Notes: a model not told the origin generated them from the sequence alone. A stretch of DNA of 64,000 bases from Sphaerotilus montanus (GCF_013410775.1 NZ_JACCFH010000001.1:3906001-3970000), one strand, 5' to 3'. Counted from the stretch's first letter, positions 7,692 through 16,723 are shown. Numbers and translations are program-made.

Positions 7692-10496
7692 TCAGCCCTC
7701 GCTGTGCCGGTGCAGGATGTCCTGAATCTCGGCCGGCTGGAACGCCACATCCCAGCACCAGGAACCGAAACCCCCCTTGGCGTTGACGGCATCGACCCAC
7801 AGTTTCAGCGCGTCCCGCTTGGCTGCGTTCTGCGGGGAGTCCTCGCCCTTGATTTCCAGCACCAGTGTCTTGCCATTGGCCAGGCGGATGATGAAGTCGG
7901 GCAGGTAGCGGCGTTTGGATCCGCCCCACAGGTAATGCACCTGATAACCCAGGTGGTCGTTCTTGGCGTAGGCGGTGACCAGGTCGCTTTTGTCGAACAG
8001 GGTGGCCGCGTAGATTTCCCAGGTGCTGTCGCCGACCACGTGGCTGATCTGGGACTTCTGCGCAGGCTGGTTGCCCTTGGTCGTGTACCAGGTGCGCATG
8101 TTCCGGGTCGATCCGATTGGCTGCTCGGGGTCGAATACCGGTTCAATGCTGGCGACGTTCTGCTGTTCCACGTACTTGACCAGGTGCTGAACCACCAGGT
8201 CGATGTTCAGGGCGATCAGGATGCGCCGCCGCAGTCCGTCCGAATGGAACAGGCTCGGGATCTCCAGTTTCCCGGACACGTGGATGAACTGCTCCACCAG
8301 CCGGATCAACTGGAACACCAGATATTCCCGGTTGCCCTTGAAGTTCCCGCCGAACTGGTCGAACGCCTTGCGCGCCGCCTGAAACACGATGCGCTGTTCC
8401 CGGAAGTCCTCGGGCAGTTTGGACAGGTCAATGCTGGCGACTTTCGACAGGTCCGCCACACCGCCGACGGCGGGCGCCAGATCGGCCGACAGCGGGGTTT
8501 TTGCCGGGTCCAGGGCCAGCGGCTTCACCTCGCTCCATTTCACCGCCAGCGTGGGTTTCACGACGATGTCCACGCGCAGGAGATTGGGCCAGCGAACTTC
8601 CAGGTCGTTGCGGGTGGGCAGGGATTCGATTTGCGTGCTGGGTTTCGGTGGCGGCGGTGCATCGCCCCCTTCGCCGGCATCGACGAACACCGACAGCGGG
8701 ACGCCGAACACGTTGACGTACTCGGGCACGAACAGGCCGTTCTCGTCTCGGTCGTAGCTGACGCGGCGCAGTCCGCGGCCGATCACCTGCTCGCACAGCA
8801 GCTGGCTGGTGAAGGCGCGCAGACCCATGATGTGGGTGACGTTCTTCGCGTCCCAGCCTTCGGACAGCATCGCCACGGAAATGACGGTCTGCAGCCCTTG
8901 CCCGGCCTGTCCCGGCTTGCCGACCGTGTCCACGATCTCGCGCAGCAGGTCTTCCTTGTCCAGCTTCAGCAGACGGGCTTCCCGGTCCTTCGGAAGCCCT
9001 GCAGCCTCGACGATCGCTTGCAGGTGCTTGCCGTAGTCGGCCTGTCCTGAAACCTTCTCGCCCAGCTCCGCTTTCTCCAGAACCTTCGAATCCACCCGTA
9101 AATTACGGGCGGGCGCCTGCAATTCGGGCCAGTAGGCGTCCCCGCTGTTGAAGTAATGTTCGATCCGCGCGGCCGTCTCGACGCGGTTGCAGACCGTCAG
9201 CATCACGGGCGGGGACTGGTGTCCGGCGGTCCTCCAGGCTTCGCGTGTGGCGCGCCAGTCGGCCCCCAACAGCGTGTAGGCGTCCTGCACCAGCTTGGGC
9301 AGGCTTTCATGGGGTTCGGCGCCGCGGCGGTTCAGGTCTTCTGCTACCTCGGGTTCCCGGTACAGGTGGTACAGCTTGGACTTGAAGCTCTTCGCGTTCG
9401 GCAGCGCGTCATCCCGCACCACCACGCGCGGCGTCTTGACCAGACCGCCTTCGATCGCGTCGTTCAGCCCGAAGTCGCTGACGATCCACGAGAACAGCCC
9501 TTCCTCGTTGTTCGCCTTGCCGGTCGGCGCGAACGGGGTAGCCGACAGGTCGAAGCAGCGCGACAGCCGCCGGGTGGCGTGGATGCGGTCCAGCCCCTCG
9601 ATCCAGCGCGTGGCCTCGTCCATGTCGATGCCCAGGCGGTCCGCCTCGGCCTTGCTGATCTTCACGTCGGCCGGCTTGCGGTAGGCGTGGTGGGCTTCGT
9701 CGTTCAGCACCACCAGATCCTTGAACCCAGCCAGCTTGCCCAGCACGCGCCGGGTATAGGCTTCGTTGCTCTCCTTGCCCTTGCGGACGACGGACCGATC
9801 CTGTTCCTTCAGCGGCATCAAGGTGTGCCAGTTCTCGACCAGCACCTCGGCGTGGTTCAGCTTCTGGCGCAGGGCGTCCGACGGGCACAGGTTGAAGGCG
9901 TCGTAGGCGTTGTCCGTGGCGCCGGGGTAGAGCACGCGCAGGCGCTCCTTGACCGTCAAGCCCGGGGCAACGACGAACACCGCGCGGGAAAAGTCCTTGG
10001 TGCGCTTCGGGTAGGTCTGGGCGTTCAGCACCTGCCAGGTGATGATCATCGCCATCACGGCGGTCTTGCCGCTGCCCGTGGCCATCTTGCTGCACAGGCG
10101 TTCCCAGGGGCCGCCGTCGCCGGTCAGCAGGACGCCTTGCTTCGATGCCGCTGCGCCTTCCACCCACCAGATCAGCGTTTCGATCGCTTCCAGTTGGCAG
10201 AAGTAGAAGGGCAGTTGCCGGGCGCTCTGGTCGTGCCAGTGGGCCAGTAGCTGGCGGGTGATGACGGTGACGCCCGGGTAATCGTCGGCGCGCCAGGCGT
10301 CCACCCGCTGGCGGATCTCGTTGACCTGTTCCAGGATCTCGACGCGCCGGGTGTTGTTGCGCACGTCGTAGATGTCATAACTCGCGGGCCGGCGTCCTTC
10401 GACCAGGCGAAGCGTCCCGCTGTCGGTGGGCATCCAGTGGCGTTGCGGGACTTGATAGGGCGTGTTGATGATGACGGACTTGGGGGCGGTGGCCAT
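7692..10496 (-). CDS. Type III restriction endonuclease subunit Res
   Basis: The 934-aa superfamily II helicase-nuclease has Walker A MATGSGKTAV (about residue 138), the DEAH box NDEAHHAYR, SATPF, and helicase motif VI as QVIGRGLRRVSY. A C-terminal PD-(D/E)XK nuclease site is visible as LPDFIIRL...LVLEIKGED (about residues 870-890). This is the normal type III Res layout: ATP-driven translocation and cleavage when bound to Mod at unmethylated inverted sites. The start overlaps a GGGGGAG site at the mod stop codon, 10 bp away, so it is co-transcribed and probably coupled with mod. Confidence 0.93.
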   Translation of the reverse strand: MATAPKSVIINTPYQVPQRHWMPTDSGTLRLVEGRRPASYDIYDVRNNTRRVEILEQVNEIRQRVDAWRADDYPGVTVITRQLLAHWHDQSARQLPFYFCQLEAIETLIWWVEGAAASKQGVLLTGDGGPWERLCSKMATGSGKTAVMAMIITWQVLNAQTYPKRTKDFSRAVFVVAPGLTVKERLRVLYPGATDNAYDAFNLCPSDALRQKLNHAEVLVENWHTLMPLKEQDRSVVRKGKESNEAYTRRVLGKLAGFKDLVVLNDEAHHAYRKPADVKISKAEADRLGIDMDEATRWIEGLDRIHATRRLSRCFDLSATPFAPTGKANNEEGLFSWIVSDFGLNDAIEGGLVKTPRVVVRDDALPNAKSFKSKLYHLYREPEVAEDLNRRGAEPHESLPKLVQDAYTLLGADWRATREAWRTAGHQSPPVMLTVCNRVETAARIEHYFNSGDAYWPELQAPARNLRVDSKVLEKAELGEKVSGQADYGKHLQAIVEAAGLPKDREARLLKLDKEDLLREIVDTVGKPGQAGQGLQTVISVAMLSEGWDAKNVTHIMGLRAFTSQLLCEQVIGRGLRRVSYDRDENGLFVPEYVNVFGVPLSVFVDAGEGGDAPPPPKPSTQIESLPTRNDLEVRWPNLLRVDIVVKPTLAVKWSEVKPLALDPAKTPLSADLAPAVGGVADLSKVASIDLSKLPEDFREQRIVFQAARKAFDQFGGNFKGNREYLVFQLIRLVEQFIHVSGKLEIPSLFHSDGLRRRILIALNIDLVVQHLVKYVEQQNVASIEPVFDPEQPIGSTRNMRTWYTTKGNQPAQKSQISHVVGDSTWEIYAATLFDKSDLVTAYAKNDHLGYQVHYLWGGSKRRYLPDFIIRLANGKTLVLEIKGEDSPQNAAKRDALKLWVDAVNAKGGFGSWCWDVAFQPAEIQDILHRHSEG

Positions 10497-10506
10497 GCGC
10501 TCCCCC

Positions 10507-13452
10507 TCAGTTCGCGCCAGCCGCCGACGGGGCCGACAGCGTCAGGATCTTCAGCGACTCGATGCCGCGATCGTCCACGATCTTCACCGCCGCGCGGTGG
10601 TGCTGTCCGGCCTCGAAGGGCAGGGACACGGTGCCGTGGAACTGGCTCAGCAGGCTTTCATCCAGCTCGGCGCGGATCGTGGCCTTGAGCTTCTTCCAGC
10701 CCTCATCCTTGCCAGCCATCGGGAAAAAGACTTGGTGCGGGAACAGGCTGCGGCCGTCGTAGTCGGTGTCCAGCGACCACATGGCAATCTTGGCTTTGCC
10801 GCCGGACACGAGTTCGCCCTTGACGGTGTCGAAGTAGTCGAAGCCGTTCACCTCGACCTGCCACTGGCCGTCCTTCAGGGCGGTGACGGTCACATCGGGT
10901 TGTCCCATCAGCCAGAAGCTTTGATTGCTGGAACGGTTCTTCTTCAGGTCGTCGGTCAGCAGGTCGGTGTTCATCTGCGCCTTCAGGGCGGTGATGCCCT
11001 TGACGCCGTCGATGTCCTTGGCGGCTTCGGGGTCGAAGGCGAAGGCACAGAAGACGATCATCTTCGGCCGCGGGAACAGTTCGGCCGCTTCGCCCAGGGC
11101 GTGCTCGACCTGTCGCTGTTCGAGTGCGCCGTGTTCGGGGCCGAAGCTCACCGCGATGCGCTCGCCGGTGTCGGCCAGGGTGCCACTGGCGTGCAGGCAG
11201 GTGGTGCCGGCCATCGTCTCCAGTTCGGCGAAGCGCAGCATCTGGCCGCCCTTGCCGCGGATGCCCGTCTTCAGCAGTTCATCGCGCCAGCGCTGCTGTC
11301 GGCCGGTTTCGCCGCTGCGGGCGATGCTGGTCTGATAGGACAGGTCTTCGCTCGGGGTGGTGGTGGCGCCGCCTTCGGCCGACTCCAGGCTCAGCACGGT
11401 GGGGAACGGGACCGCTTCGACGGTGAACGGGCCGGTGATGCGCAGCTTGTTCTTGTTCTTCTCGGGCTGGTCGTACAGGGTTTCGTTCTCGGCCTGTGCA
11501 GCAATGGACCGGTCCATTTCGGCCTGCATCCGCTGGCGGGCAGTGTGGAACGCCTCGAAGGGAGCGCGCAGCACCTCGGGCCAGCCAGCGGGCAGGGCGC
11601 CATCGTCGCCGTGGAACGGGACTTCCCATTCCAGCAGTTCGCCGCCGCGCTGGCCGAGGGCGAGCTTCTGGCCCTTGCGCACGCCTTCGGTGACGGTCAG
11701 GGGCTGGGCGGGGGTGTTGACGGACAGGGCGATGTTCAGCGCGGACAGGGCGGCGGTGATCGCCGGGTGCATCCGGTCGTGGATCGCGTCGATGTCGGCA
11801 TTGTTGGCAATGGATTTCAGCGTGACATGGGGAACGGTCTTGTAGATGAAACCGCCTTTCAGTCCTTCGTGCGGATAAGCCAGCTCGAAATAATCGAAAC
11901 TCGCCGTCATCAGCCGCTGTTTCGCCAGCGTCACCGCCACCCGCGACGTATCACAGGTAATCCACCGCCGGCCCCATTTTTCCGCCACGAATGCTGTAGT
12001 CCCAGATCCACACGTCGGGTCAAGTACCAAATCACCAGGGTCGGTGGTCATCAATAAACAGCGTTCTGCAACTTTGGTGCTGGTTTCAACAACGTATCTT
12101 TTGTCTGACGCGAAGCCCGCAATACTGGTGTCATCCCAACTGTTGTTTATTGGGAAGGCAGGGAAGTCTTCAATGAAGCGGATGTAATAGAGATTGTCCC
12201 CGCTTGGTGCAACTCTATTTGACTTGAGGAGCCGAGGCATAAAATCCACTTCGGTTTTCCAATATCCTTTTGGATAATAGTCTTTTCCCCCTAATTGAAC
12301 GTTATAACGTGTTCCGGGGCTTTGACTGGTAAGGTTGTCAAATCTAAATACATGTCCATCGTTGAATGGCTTTGAGCGTTCGGCACGTGTCAATGACCTA
12401 CGCTCGCCAGTCGGTAATTCTACTTTGCTATATGCGCCGCCACCTTCTCCCCCAAGTTCTTTGACAAGGTACATTTGGCGATATTTCATGTCTGGTAATG
12501 ACTTGGCGTACCAAACCAAGTAATCGGCTACTCCTGCAAGGAGATTTGATGTGGAGCTGGTTGTTTTCTTGAATGCGATCAGTCCGCTAAAATTCTCCGC
12601 TCCGAAAACTTCGTCGCATATTTCTCTGACGTGGTGCAGGTTTTCATCTGAAATCTGCACAAACACGCTGCCAGTTTCTGACAGAAGATCACGGGCCAGC
12701 AAAAGGCGGTCCCGCAGATAACTGAGATAGGAGTGAATGCCAAGTTCCCAGGTGTCCCGGAATGCCTTGATCATCTCGGGTTCTTGCGTCAGATCCGCAT
12801 CGCTGCGGTCCTTCACGTCCCGCTTGTTCACGAACGGCTGAAAGTTCGACCCGTACTTGATGCCATACGGCGGATCGATGTAGATCATCTGCACCTGCCC
12901 GGCCATCCCCTCTTTCACCAACAGGCTGTTCATCACCTGCAGGCTGTCCCCGCTCACCAGCCGGTTCGCCCAGCCCTTGTCGTGCTTGTAAAAGTCGATC
13001 GCGTTGCGCAGCGGCAGCGCCTCGAACGGGGCTTCAAACAGACTCGCCTGAACCGCCGGCCCCTTGTCCGCCGCCTTGCCGGCCTTCTCGCCCTTCATGC
13101 GCGTGCGCACCGCCGACAGGATGCTCATCGGGTCGATCCGCTCATGCACGTGCAGACTGACCGTGTCCACCTCGAAACTGGTCCGCTCGGCCTTGCCCGT
13201 CCACTGCAGATAAGGCGAGCCGCGCCGCTTCAGCTCTTCCAGCGCTGCGCGCATCACCGCCTGATCCCCAGATGCCAGCGCGTCGTCGATCAACGTTTCC
13301 AACTCGGCCCGGCCGCTGTCGAAGTTCAGCACCGGGTCAAGGTGCGGGTCATACGCCCAAACCTTCTTCGGCTGCTCGGGGTCGGTGTCCTCGTTGACCA
13401 GGCCGACCTCGGGATTGTTCTTGCGCCGGTCGCTGTGTCGGTAGCTCAGCAC
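10507..13452 (-). CDS. Type III DNA methyltransferase Mod, main reading frame
   Basis: This N6-adenine methyltransferase modifies host sites and gives Res its specificity. The frame has motif IV DPPYG (about residue 195) before motif I DPTCGSGTTAF (about residue 480), the beta-class order, with the target recognition region between them. The listed GTG start (13452) is only the first possible start in this frame. The coding sequence clearly continues upstream (residues like LPLSAPLKRKASTKAP, then NINNLDSPSEQE) to a (TCTCG)11 tract. There it joins the N-terminal ORF 13593-13883 only if the tract has 10, 13 or 7 copies. With 11 copies the full 1123-aa protein cannot be made without slippage. 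A truncated product from GTG 13452 would keep the catalytic motifs. Confidence 0.9.
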   Translation of the reverse strand: MLSYRHSDRRKNNPEVGLVNEDTDPEQPKKVWAYDPHLDPVLNFDSGRAELETLIDDALASGDQAVMRAALEELKRRGSPYLQWTGKAERTSFEVDTVSLHVHERIDPMSILSAVRTRMKGEKAGKAADKGPAVQASLFEAPFEALPLRNAIDFYKHDKGWANRLVSGDSLQVMNSLLVKEGMAGQVQMIYIDPPYGIKYGSNFQPFVNKRDVKDRSDADLTQEPEMIKAFRDTWELGIHSYLSYLRDRLLLARDLLSETGSVFVQISDENLHHVREICDEVFGAENFSGLIAFKKTTSSTSNLLAGVADYLVWYAKSLPDMKYRQMYLVKELGGEGGGAYSKVELPTGERRSLTRAERSKPFNDGHVFRFDNLTSQSPGTRYNVQLGGKDYYPKGYWKTEVDFMPRLLKSNRVAPSGDNLYYIRFIEDFPAFPINNSWDDTSIAGFASDKRYVVETSTKVAERCLLMTTDPGDLVLDPTCGSGTTAFVAEKWGRRWITCDTSRVAVTLAKQRLMTASFDYFELAYPHEGLKGGFIYKTVPHVTLKSIANNADIDAIHDRMHPAITAALSALNIALSVNTPAQPLTVTEGVRKGQKLALGQRGGELLEWEVPFHGDDGALPAGWPEVLRAPFEAFHTARQRMQAEMDRSIAAQAENETLYDQPEKNKNKLRITGPFTVEAVPFPTVLSLESAEGGATTTPSEDLSYQTSIARSGETGRQQRWRDELLKTGIRGKGGQMLRFAELETMAGTTCLHASGTLADTGERIAVSFGPEHGALEQRQVEHALGEAAELFPRPKMIVFCAFAFDPEAAKDIDGVKGITALKAQMNTDLLTDDLKKNRSSNQSFWLMGQPDVTVTALKDGQWQVEVNGFDYFDTVKGELVSGGKAKIAMWSLDTDYDGRSLFPHQVFFPMAGKDEGWKKLKATIRAELDESLLSQFHGTVSLPFEAGQHHRAAVKIVDDRGIESLKILTLSAPSAAGAN
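12040..12650 (-). other. AT-rich target recognition region of Mod
   Basis: The segment between the two catalytic motifs (encoding roughly LIAFKKTTSSTSN to NNSWDDTSIAGF) is visibly richer in A/T than the rest of the gene on both sides. It corresponds to the specificity domain expected between motifs IV and I in beta-class enzymes. A mosaic boundary of this kind suggests exchange of the specificity domain. Limits are approximate, judged by eye. Confidence 0.6.
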
Positions 13453-13592
13453 CTGCGGCGCGCCGGAGTCGGCGCTGGCCGTTGGGGCCTTGGTGCTGGC
13501 CTTGCGCTTCAGGGGTGCTGAAAGCGGCAGTTCCGCCGGAATCTCTCCTCCATCAAGCGTGAATTCCTGCTCGCTCGGGGAATCCAGGTTGT

Positions 13593-13883
13593 TTATATTT
13601 TTCTCGTCTCGTCTCGTCTCGTCTCGTCTCGTCTCGTCTCGTCTCGTCTCGTCTCGACGTTGCGCCCGGTCGAGCCGCCGCGCCCCTTGCCCTTCACCGC
13701 GCGTCCCGCGTCAAGCAGGTGTTGCCGCGCCGCCTGAAAGGCTTCCTCGGTGATCATCTGTCCTTGTGCCTCGGCCGTGGCCTGCAGCGTGCGCAGCAGC
13801 GTGGCATTGCCGAGATTGCTCCCATCGGCGGGCAGCAGTTGATAAAGCGCCTCGGCCAGCGCTTGGGTGTCGGTGTTGTGCAT
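13593..13883 (-). CDS. N-terminal domain ORF of phase-variable Mod (frame ends after the repeat)
   Basis: Starts at ATG 13883 with a GAGGGGG site upstream and reads MHNTDTQALAEALYQLL. It has a helical region and a segment VKGKGRGGSTGRN resembling the winged-helix N-terminal domain on some restriction methyltransferases. It then reads through the CGAGA repeats as (ETRRD)n and stops at TAA 13593-13595 just after the tract. It is 96 aa in the present 11-copy state. Deleting one 5-bp unit joins it in frame to the Mod body. I treat it as the 5' end of mod, not as a separate gene. Confidence 0.8.
   Translation of the reverse strand: MHNTDTQALAEALYQLLPADGSNLGNATLLRTLQATAEAQGQMITEEAFQAARQHLLDAGRAVKGKGRGGSTGRNVETRRDETRRDETRRDETRKI
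13602..13656 (-). repeat. Pentanucleotide repeat, 11 copies of TCTCG (CGAGA on the coding strand)
   Basis: Eleven perfect TCTCG units with no interruption (55 bp). The tract lies in coding sequence about 76 codons into the N-terminal ORF. Since 5 is not a multiple of 3, each copy gain or loss changes frame; all three frames through it are open and encode an ETRRD repeat. Such tracts mutate by replication slippage. Confidence 0.98.
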
Positions 13884-14034
13884 AGGATGGCCCCCTCGGT
13901 GTCGTTCGTCACGAATTGGCGGGCAATCTAGCATTTGCGGCCGGTGTTCCCGCCGATGTGCGCCCGTGTCCTCGGGCGTCATCGGTGGGAAGCCTCGGAC
14001 CGGGCGTGAAATCTGCCCGATCCGTCCTCAGCGC

Positions 14035-14523
14035 TCAACGTTCAGCGAACCCTGCGCACCGGTGCAGTTCAGCCCGTACAGGCTGCAACTCCCGGCCAGC
14101 GCCGACCACCCGCCCGGACCGCGCCGCGGCGCAACGCCCCGAGCGTTCCAGGTGCCGGCATTCGATGCACATCCGAACGTCCGCGCCCAGCCGGTCCCGC
14201 AACAGCAGCCGATCGGCCAGCGCTTCGGCATCGTCCAGCCCGAACCCGTGGCGCCGCGCCTGTTCGATGTACCGGCCGATGCGCTCGATCTCTGCATCGT
14301 CCAGGCCGATCAGCGCCCGGATTTCGGCGGGCAGGGCGCCCGGTGCAGTGGTCGGGGACCGCCGTTGCAGCAGATCGACCAGCGCCGGTTTGTGCGCCCG
14401 GATCGCGTCCCGGTCGGTGTCGGTCAGGCGCGCCGCCGGCTTCACCAGCAGGTTGCCATCGGGCAGCGGGGACACGGTGATGCCACGTCCAAAAAGATGC
14501 AAGAGAAGGGCGGGCGTTTCCAT
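14035..14523 (-). CDS. Small island protein with C-terminal Cys motif
   Basis: From ATG 14523 (METPALLLHLFGRGI) the product is 162 aa. The first half, with a segment like LVKPAARLTDTDRDAIRAHKPALVDLL, resembles TubC-like/primase-associated small proteins of mobile elements. The C terminus has four Cys (MCIECRHL...GRC...HRCAGF) that could bind zinc. Its ATG overlaps the stop of the ATPase gene (ATGA), implying translational coupling. Function unknown; probably part of the element's replication module. Confidence 0.65.
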   Translation of the reverse strand: METPALLLHLFGRGITVSPLPDGNLLVKPAARLTDTDRDAIRAHKPALVDLLQRRSPTTAPGALPAEIRALIGLDDAEIERIGRYIEQARRHGFGLDDAEALADRLLLRDRLGADVRMCIECRHLERSGRCAAARSGRVVGAGRELQPVRAELHRCAGFAER

Positions 14524-15923
14524 CAAATCACCTCGCCCGCGGGGCCGTCGGCACCATCCGGTTCACTCCATTCGTGCCCTTTTTTTCCATTCGTGCCCAT
14601 TCGTGCCCAACTCTGAGAGTGGGCATCTATGGGCACGAATGGCGCAGGAGGGCACGAATGGGCGTCCGCCTCGGGCAGTTGAACCGAGTCCGGGAGCTTC
14701 CAGTAGCTGGCAATTTCCTTGCCGAAACCGGATCGTTTCACGACGACGCCGACCCGCTCCCGGGCGTTGCGGATCTGCTTGTCGGTGAAGCCCTCGGCCT
14801 TCAATTTCGCCTTCACCTGATCGCCCGGGACGGTGTCGTGCCCGATGAACCGGATCAGCACGTCGTCGATGCCTTCCCGCTTGGCGATCTCGTCCGAGGT
14901 GTCCGCGGGCGTGTCGGCGTCGGCCTCGGCCAGCAGCGCGCGGGCCGAACCTTCCAGCGCTTCCCCCCAGGTCACCATCGACGCGGGGATGCCCGGGGCG
15001 GCCTCGCCCTGTTCCAGGTGGTAGACGAACCCGCCGTCATCCGGCCCGATGTTCGACTTCGACCGCACCAGCACCCGCCGGTCCTTGCCGTTGTCGTCCG
15101 TGACCTTCGCCGCCAGCAGCACCACCCGCACGATCGCAGTGAAGGCAATCGAGCCGGTCACCCGTTCGGTGGGATCCTTGCCGCTGGTGCCTTTGCTCAA
15201 GTGCGTGATGCCGACCACCGCCGCGCCGATCTGCGCCGCCAGGTCCACCAGCGGTTGCAGCGCGCGCCGTACCTCGGTGTTCTTGTGGCTGTCGCCGGTC
15301 ACCGCCGACACGATCGGATCGACCACGATCAGCCGCACATCCCCCAGCGCCACCACCGCCGACGCCAGTTGCGCCAGGTCGCGCGCAGGATCGAAGGACA
15401 CCGCTTCGCCATCGACACGCGCACCGGTGACGAAGTAGACCCGGTCCATGTCGGCCCCCATCGCCTTCAGCCGCGGCGCCAGCGTGTCGCCCGGGTCGTC
15501 TTCGCCCGACCACATCAGCACGTTGCCCACTGCGCAGCGCGAACCGTCCGGCCAGCGCCCCCCGATCGACACGGTGGCGCCCATGGCCAGGGCAATCGTC
15601 GTTTTGCCCTGACCGGGCGCACCGGCCAGCAGATGCACCTTGCCGCAGGCGAGCCAGTGTTGCCACAACCAGGCGATCGCCGACATCGGCAGGGACGATG
15701 CCCGGGTGAGGATCACGCCGTCGGTGGTGGCCTTGGGCGCGCTGACCGGGGCGGGGGCCGCCGGCCGTGGTGTGGGTGGTGTGGGTGGTGCAGGTCGTGC
15801 CGGCGGTGCTTTCGGCGCCGCCGTCGGTGGCGGGGCGTGTAGCGGTCGTTGTGGTTCCGGAACGTGGATGTCGGCGCGTTCGGCCATTGGCGCCAAGTCC
15901 CGATAGGGTGGGCGCTCGGTCAT
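14523..15923 (-). CDS. AAA ATPase, RepA/KaiC-like replicative helicase type
   Basis: A 466-aa protein from ATG 15923 (MTERPPYRDLAPM). After a Pro/Ala-rich linker of about 60 residues it has Walker A GAPGQGKTTIAL, Walker B RLIVVDPIVS and a sensor region VGITHLSKGTSGKDPTERVTGS. This matches the RecA-fold RepA/KaiC-like ATPases that unwind DNA for plasmid and island replication. It overlaps both neighbours by ATGA (start with the primase-like gene's stop, stop with the next start). Confidence 0.8.
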   Translation of the reverse strand: MTERPPYRDLAPMAERADIHVPEPQRPLHAPPPTAAPKAPPARPAPPTPPTPRPAAPAPVSAPKATTDGVILTRASSLPMSAIAWLWQHWLACGKVHLLAGAPGQGKTTIALAMGATVSIGGRWPDGSRCAVGNVLMWSGEDDPGDTLAPRLKAMGADMDRVYFVTGARVDGEAVSFDPARDLAQLASAVVALGDVRLIVVDPIVSAVTGDSHKNTEVRRALQPLVDLAAQIGAAVVGITHLSKGTSGKDPTERVTGSIAFTAIVRVVLLAAKVTDDNGKDRRVLVRSKSNIGPDDGGFVYHLEQGEAAPGIPASMVTWGEALEGSARALLAEADADTPADTSDEIAKREGIDDVLIRFIGHDTVPGDQVKAKLKAEGFTDKQIRNARERVGVVVKRSGFGKEIASYWKLPDSVQLPEADAHSCPPAPFVPIDAHSQSWARMGTNGKKGHEWSEPDGADGPAGEVI

Positions 15924-16366
15924 TGGTGAAGCTCCTTGTAGACGCCCTGAATCCGGGCCGATGCGTCGCGCAGTCGGGCCAGGTCCACGTCGGTGAGCGT
16001 GTAGCCATTGGCCAGGTTCTCCGCTGCAACGGCGGTCAACCATGCTTCACTGGCGATCAGCTCGATCGCCTGCATCGGGAGCATCAAGCCGATTCGGCGG
16101 GGCTTGCTGACCGGGCGGGCGTCGTCCCGCTCGGGGAACAGGTCGGACAGGTCCAGGCCGAGTGCGTGGGCGATCGTCTCGACCTCGCAGCCCGACTTGA
16201 AGCACTTCAGCAGCACGGTGCCGTTGTCGCCGCGGCGCACCGACAGCGTGTTCGTGCTCTTGCCGCCGCAGGCTGGGCATGCCGCGCGCAGGTGGTCGCG
16301 GCCGTGCAGCCGGACCTTGCCGCGGTGGGACAGGTGGGACTCGACCAGCTCGAAGGGATCGCTCAT
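15920..16366 (-). CDS. Zinc-finger primase-like protein
   Basis: From ATG 16366 (MSDPFELVESHLSH) the protein is 148 aa. It has a CHC2-type zinc finger (ACPACGGKSTNTLSV...LKCFKSGCEVETI, about residues 30-67) like the N-terminal domain of phage and DnaG-type primases. No catalytic TOPRIM domain is present, so it is a zinc-finger-only protein working with another polymerase or with the adjacent ATPase. Coupled by ATGA overlaps on both sides. Confidence 0.75.
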   Translation of the reverse strand: MSDPFELVESHLSHRGKVRLHGRDHLRAACPACGGKSTNTLSVRRGDNGTVLLKCFKSGCEVETIAHALGLDLSDLFPERDDARPVSKPRRIGLMLPMQAIELIASEAWLTAVAAENLANGYTLTDVDLARLRDASARIQGVYKELHQ

Positions 16367-16485
16367 CGCTTGGTCCTTTCCAGGTGAATCCGGAAGTCGT
16401 CGGCGTTGCGATGTGTGGGGGTGGCAAGCTCGCCAGCGGTGCCCGAAGGACACGCCAGGGGCTCGCCGGTGTCGGCGATACGCAT
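16363..16485 (-). CDS. Small 40-aa protein coupled to the primase-like gene
   Basis: A short frame from ATG 16485 reads MRIADTGEPLACPSGTAGEL and ends at TGA 16363-16365, which overlaps the ATG of the primase-like gene (ATGA). A GAGG lies about 8 bases upstream. The ATGA overlap matches the next two gene junctions in this run, which is the main reason to call it. No homology recognised; it may act as a coupling leader. Confidence 0.55.
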   Translation of the reverse strand: MRIADTGEPLACPSGTAGELATPTHRNADDFRIHLERTKR

Positions 16486-16501
16486 GGGTGTGTCCTCGGG
16501 G

Positions 16502-16723
16502 TTAGGCTGTAGCGCCGTTCATGAACGCATTGAGCGTGCTCAAGCGAACCTTGCGACTGCGGCCGATGTGCAGGCTCTGCAGTTCGCCGCGGTTGAACAG
16601 GTTGTAGATCGTCGTGTGACTGACCCCGAGCCGGTCGCGTGCTTCACGCACGGACAGAAGGCGGTCTTGGTCGGCAGCGATTGCCGGGGAGGTGTGGCCG
16701 ATGGTCTTGCTGATGTCGCGCAT
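16502..16723 (-). CDS. AlpA/excisionase-type helix-turn-helix protein
   Basis: A 73-aa protein with a MerR/HTH_17-like fold: LLSVREARDRLGVSHTTIYNLFNRGELQSLHIGRSRKVRLSTL. Such proteins are the excisionases or AlpA regulators of integrative elements. It lies first in the leftward replication module and downstream of the integrase, so it probably controls excision direction and/or the module's transcription. Confidence 0.85.
   Translation of the reverse strand: MRDISKTIGHTSPAIAADQDRLLSVREARDRLGVSHTTIYNLFNRGELQSLHIGRSRKVRLSTLNAFMNGATA

Noticed and set aside
6973-7929. Longer 318-aa version of the zinc-ribbon protein
   Set aside because: The extension overlaps the res gene and lacks similarity; ATG 7608 has a strong RBS.
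13602-13656. CRISPR-like array
   Set aside because: The units are 5-bp perfect tandem copies without spacers, so it is a simple sequence repeat.
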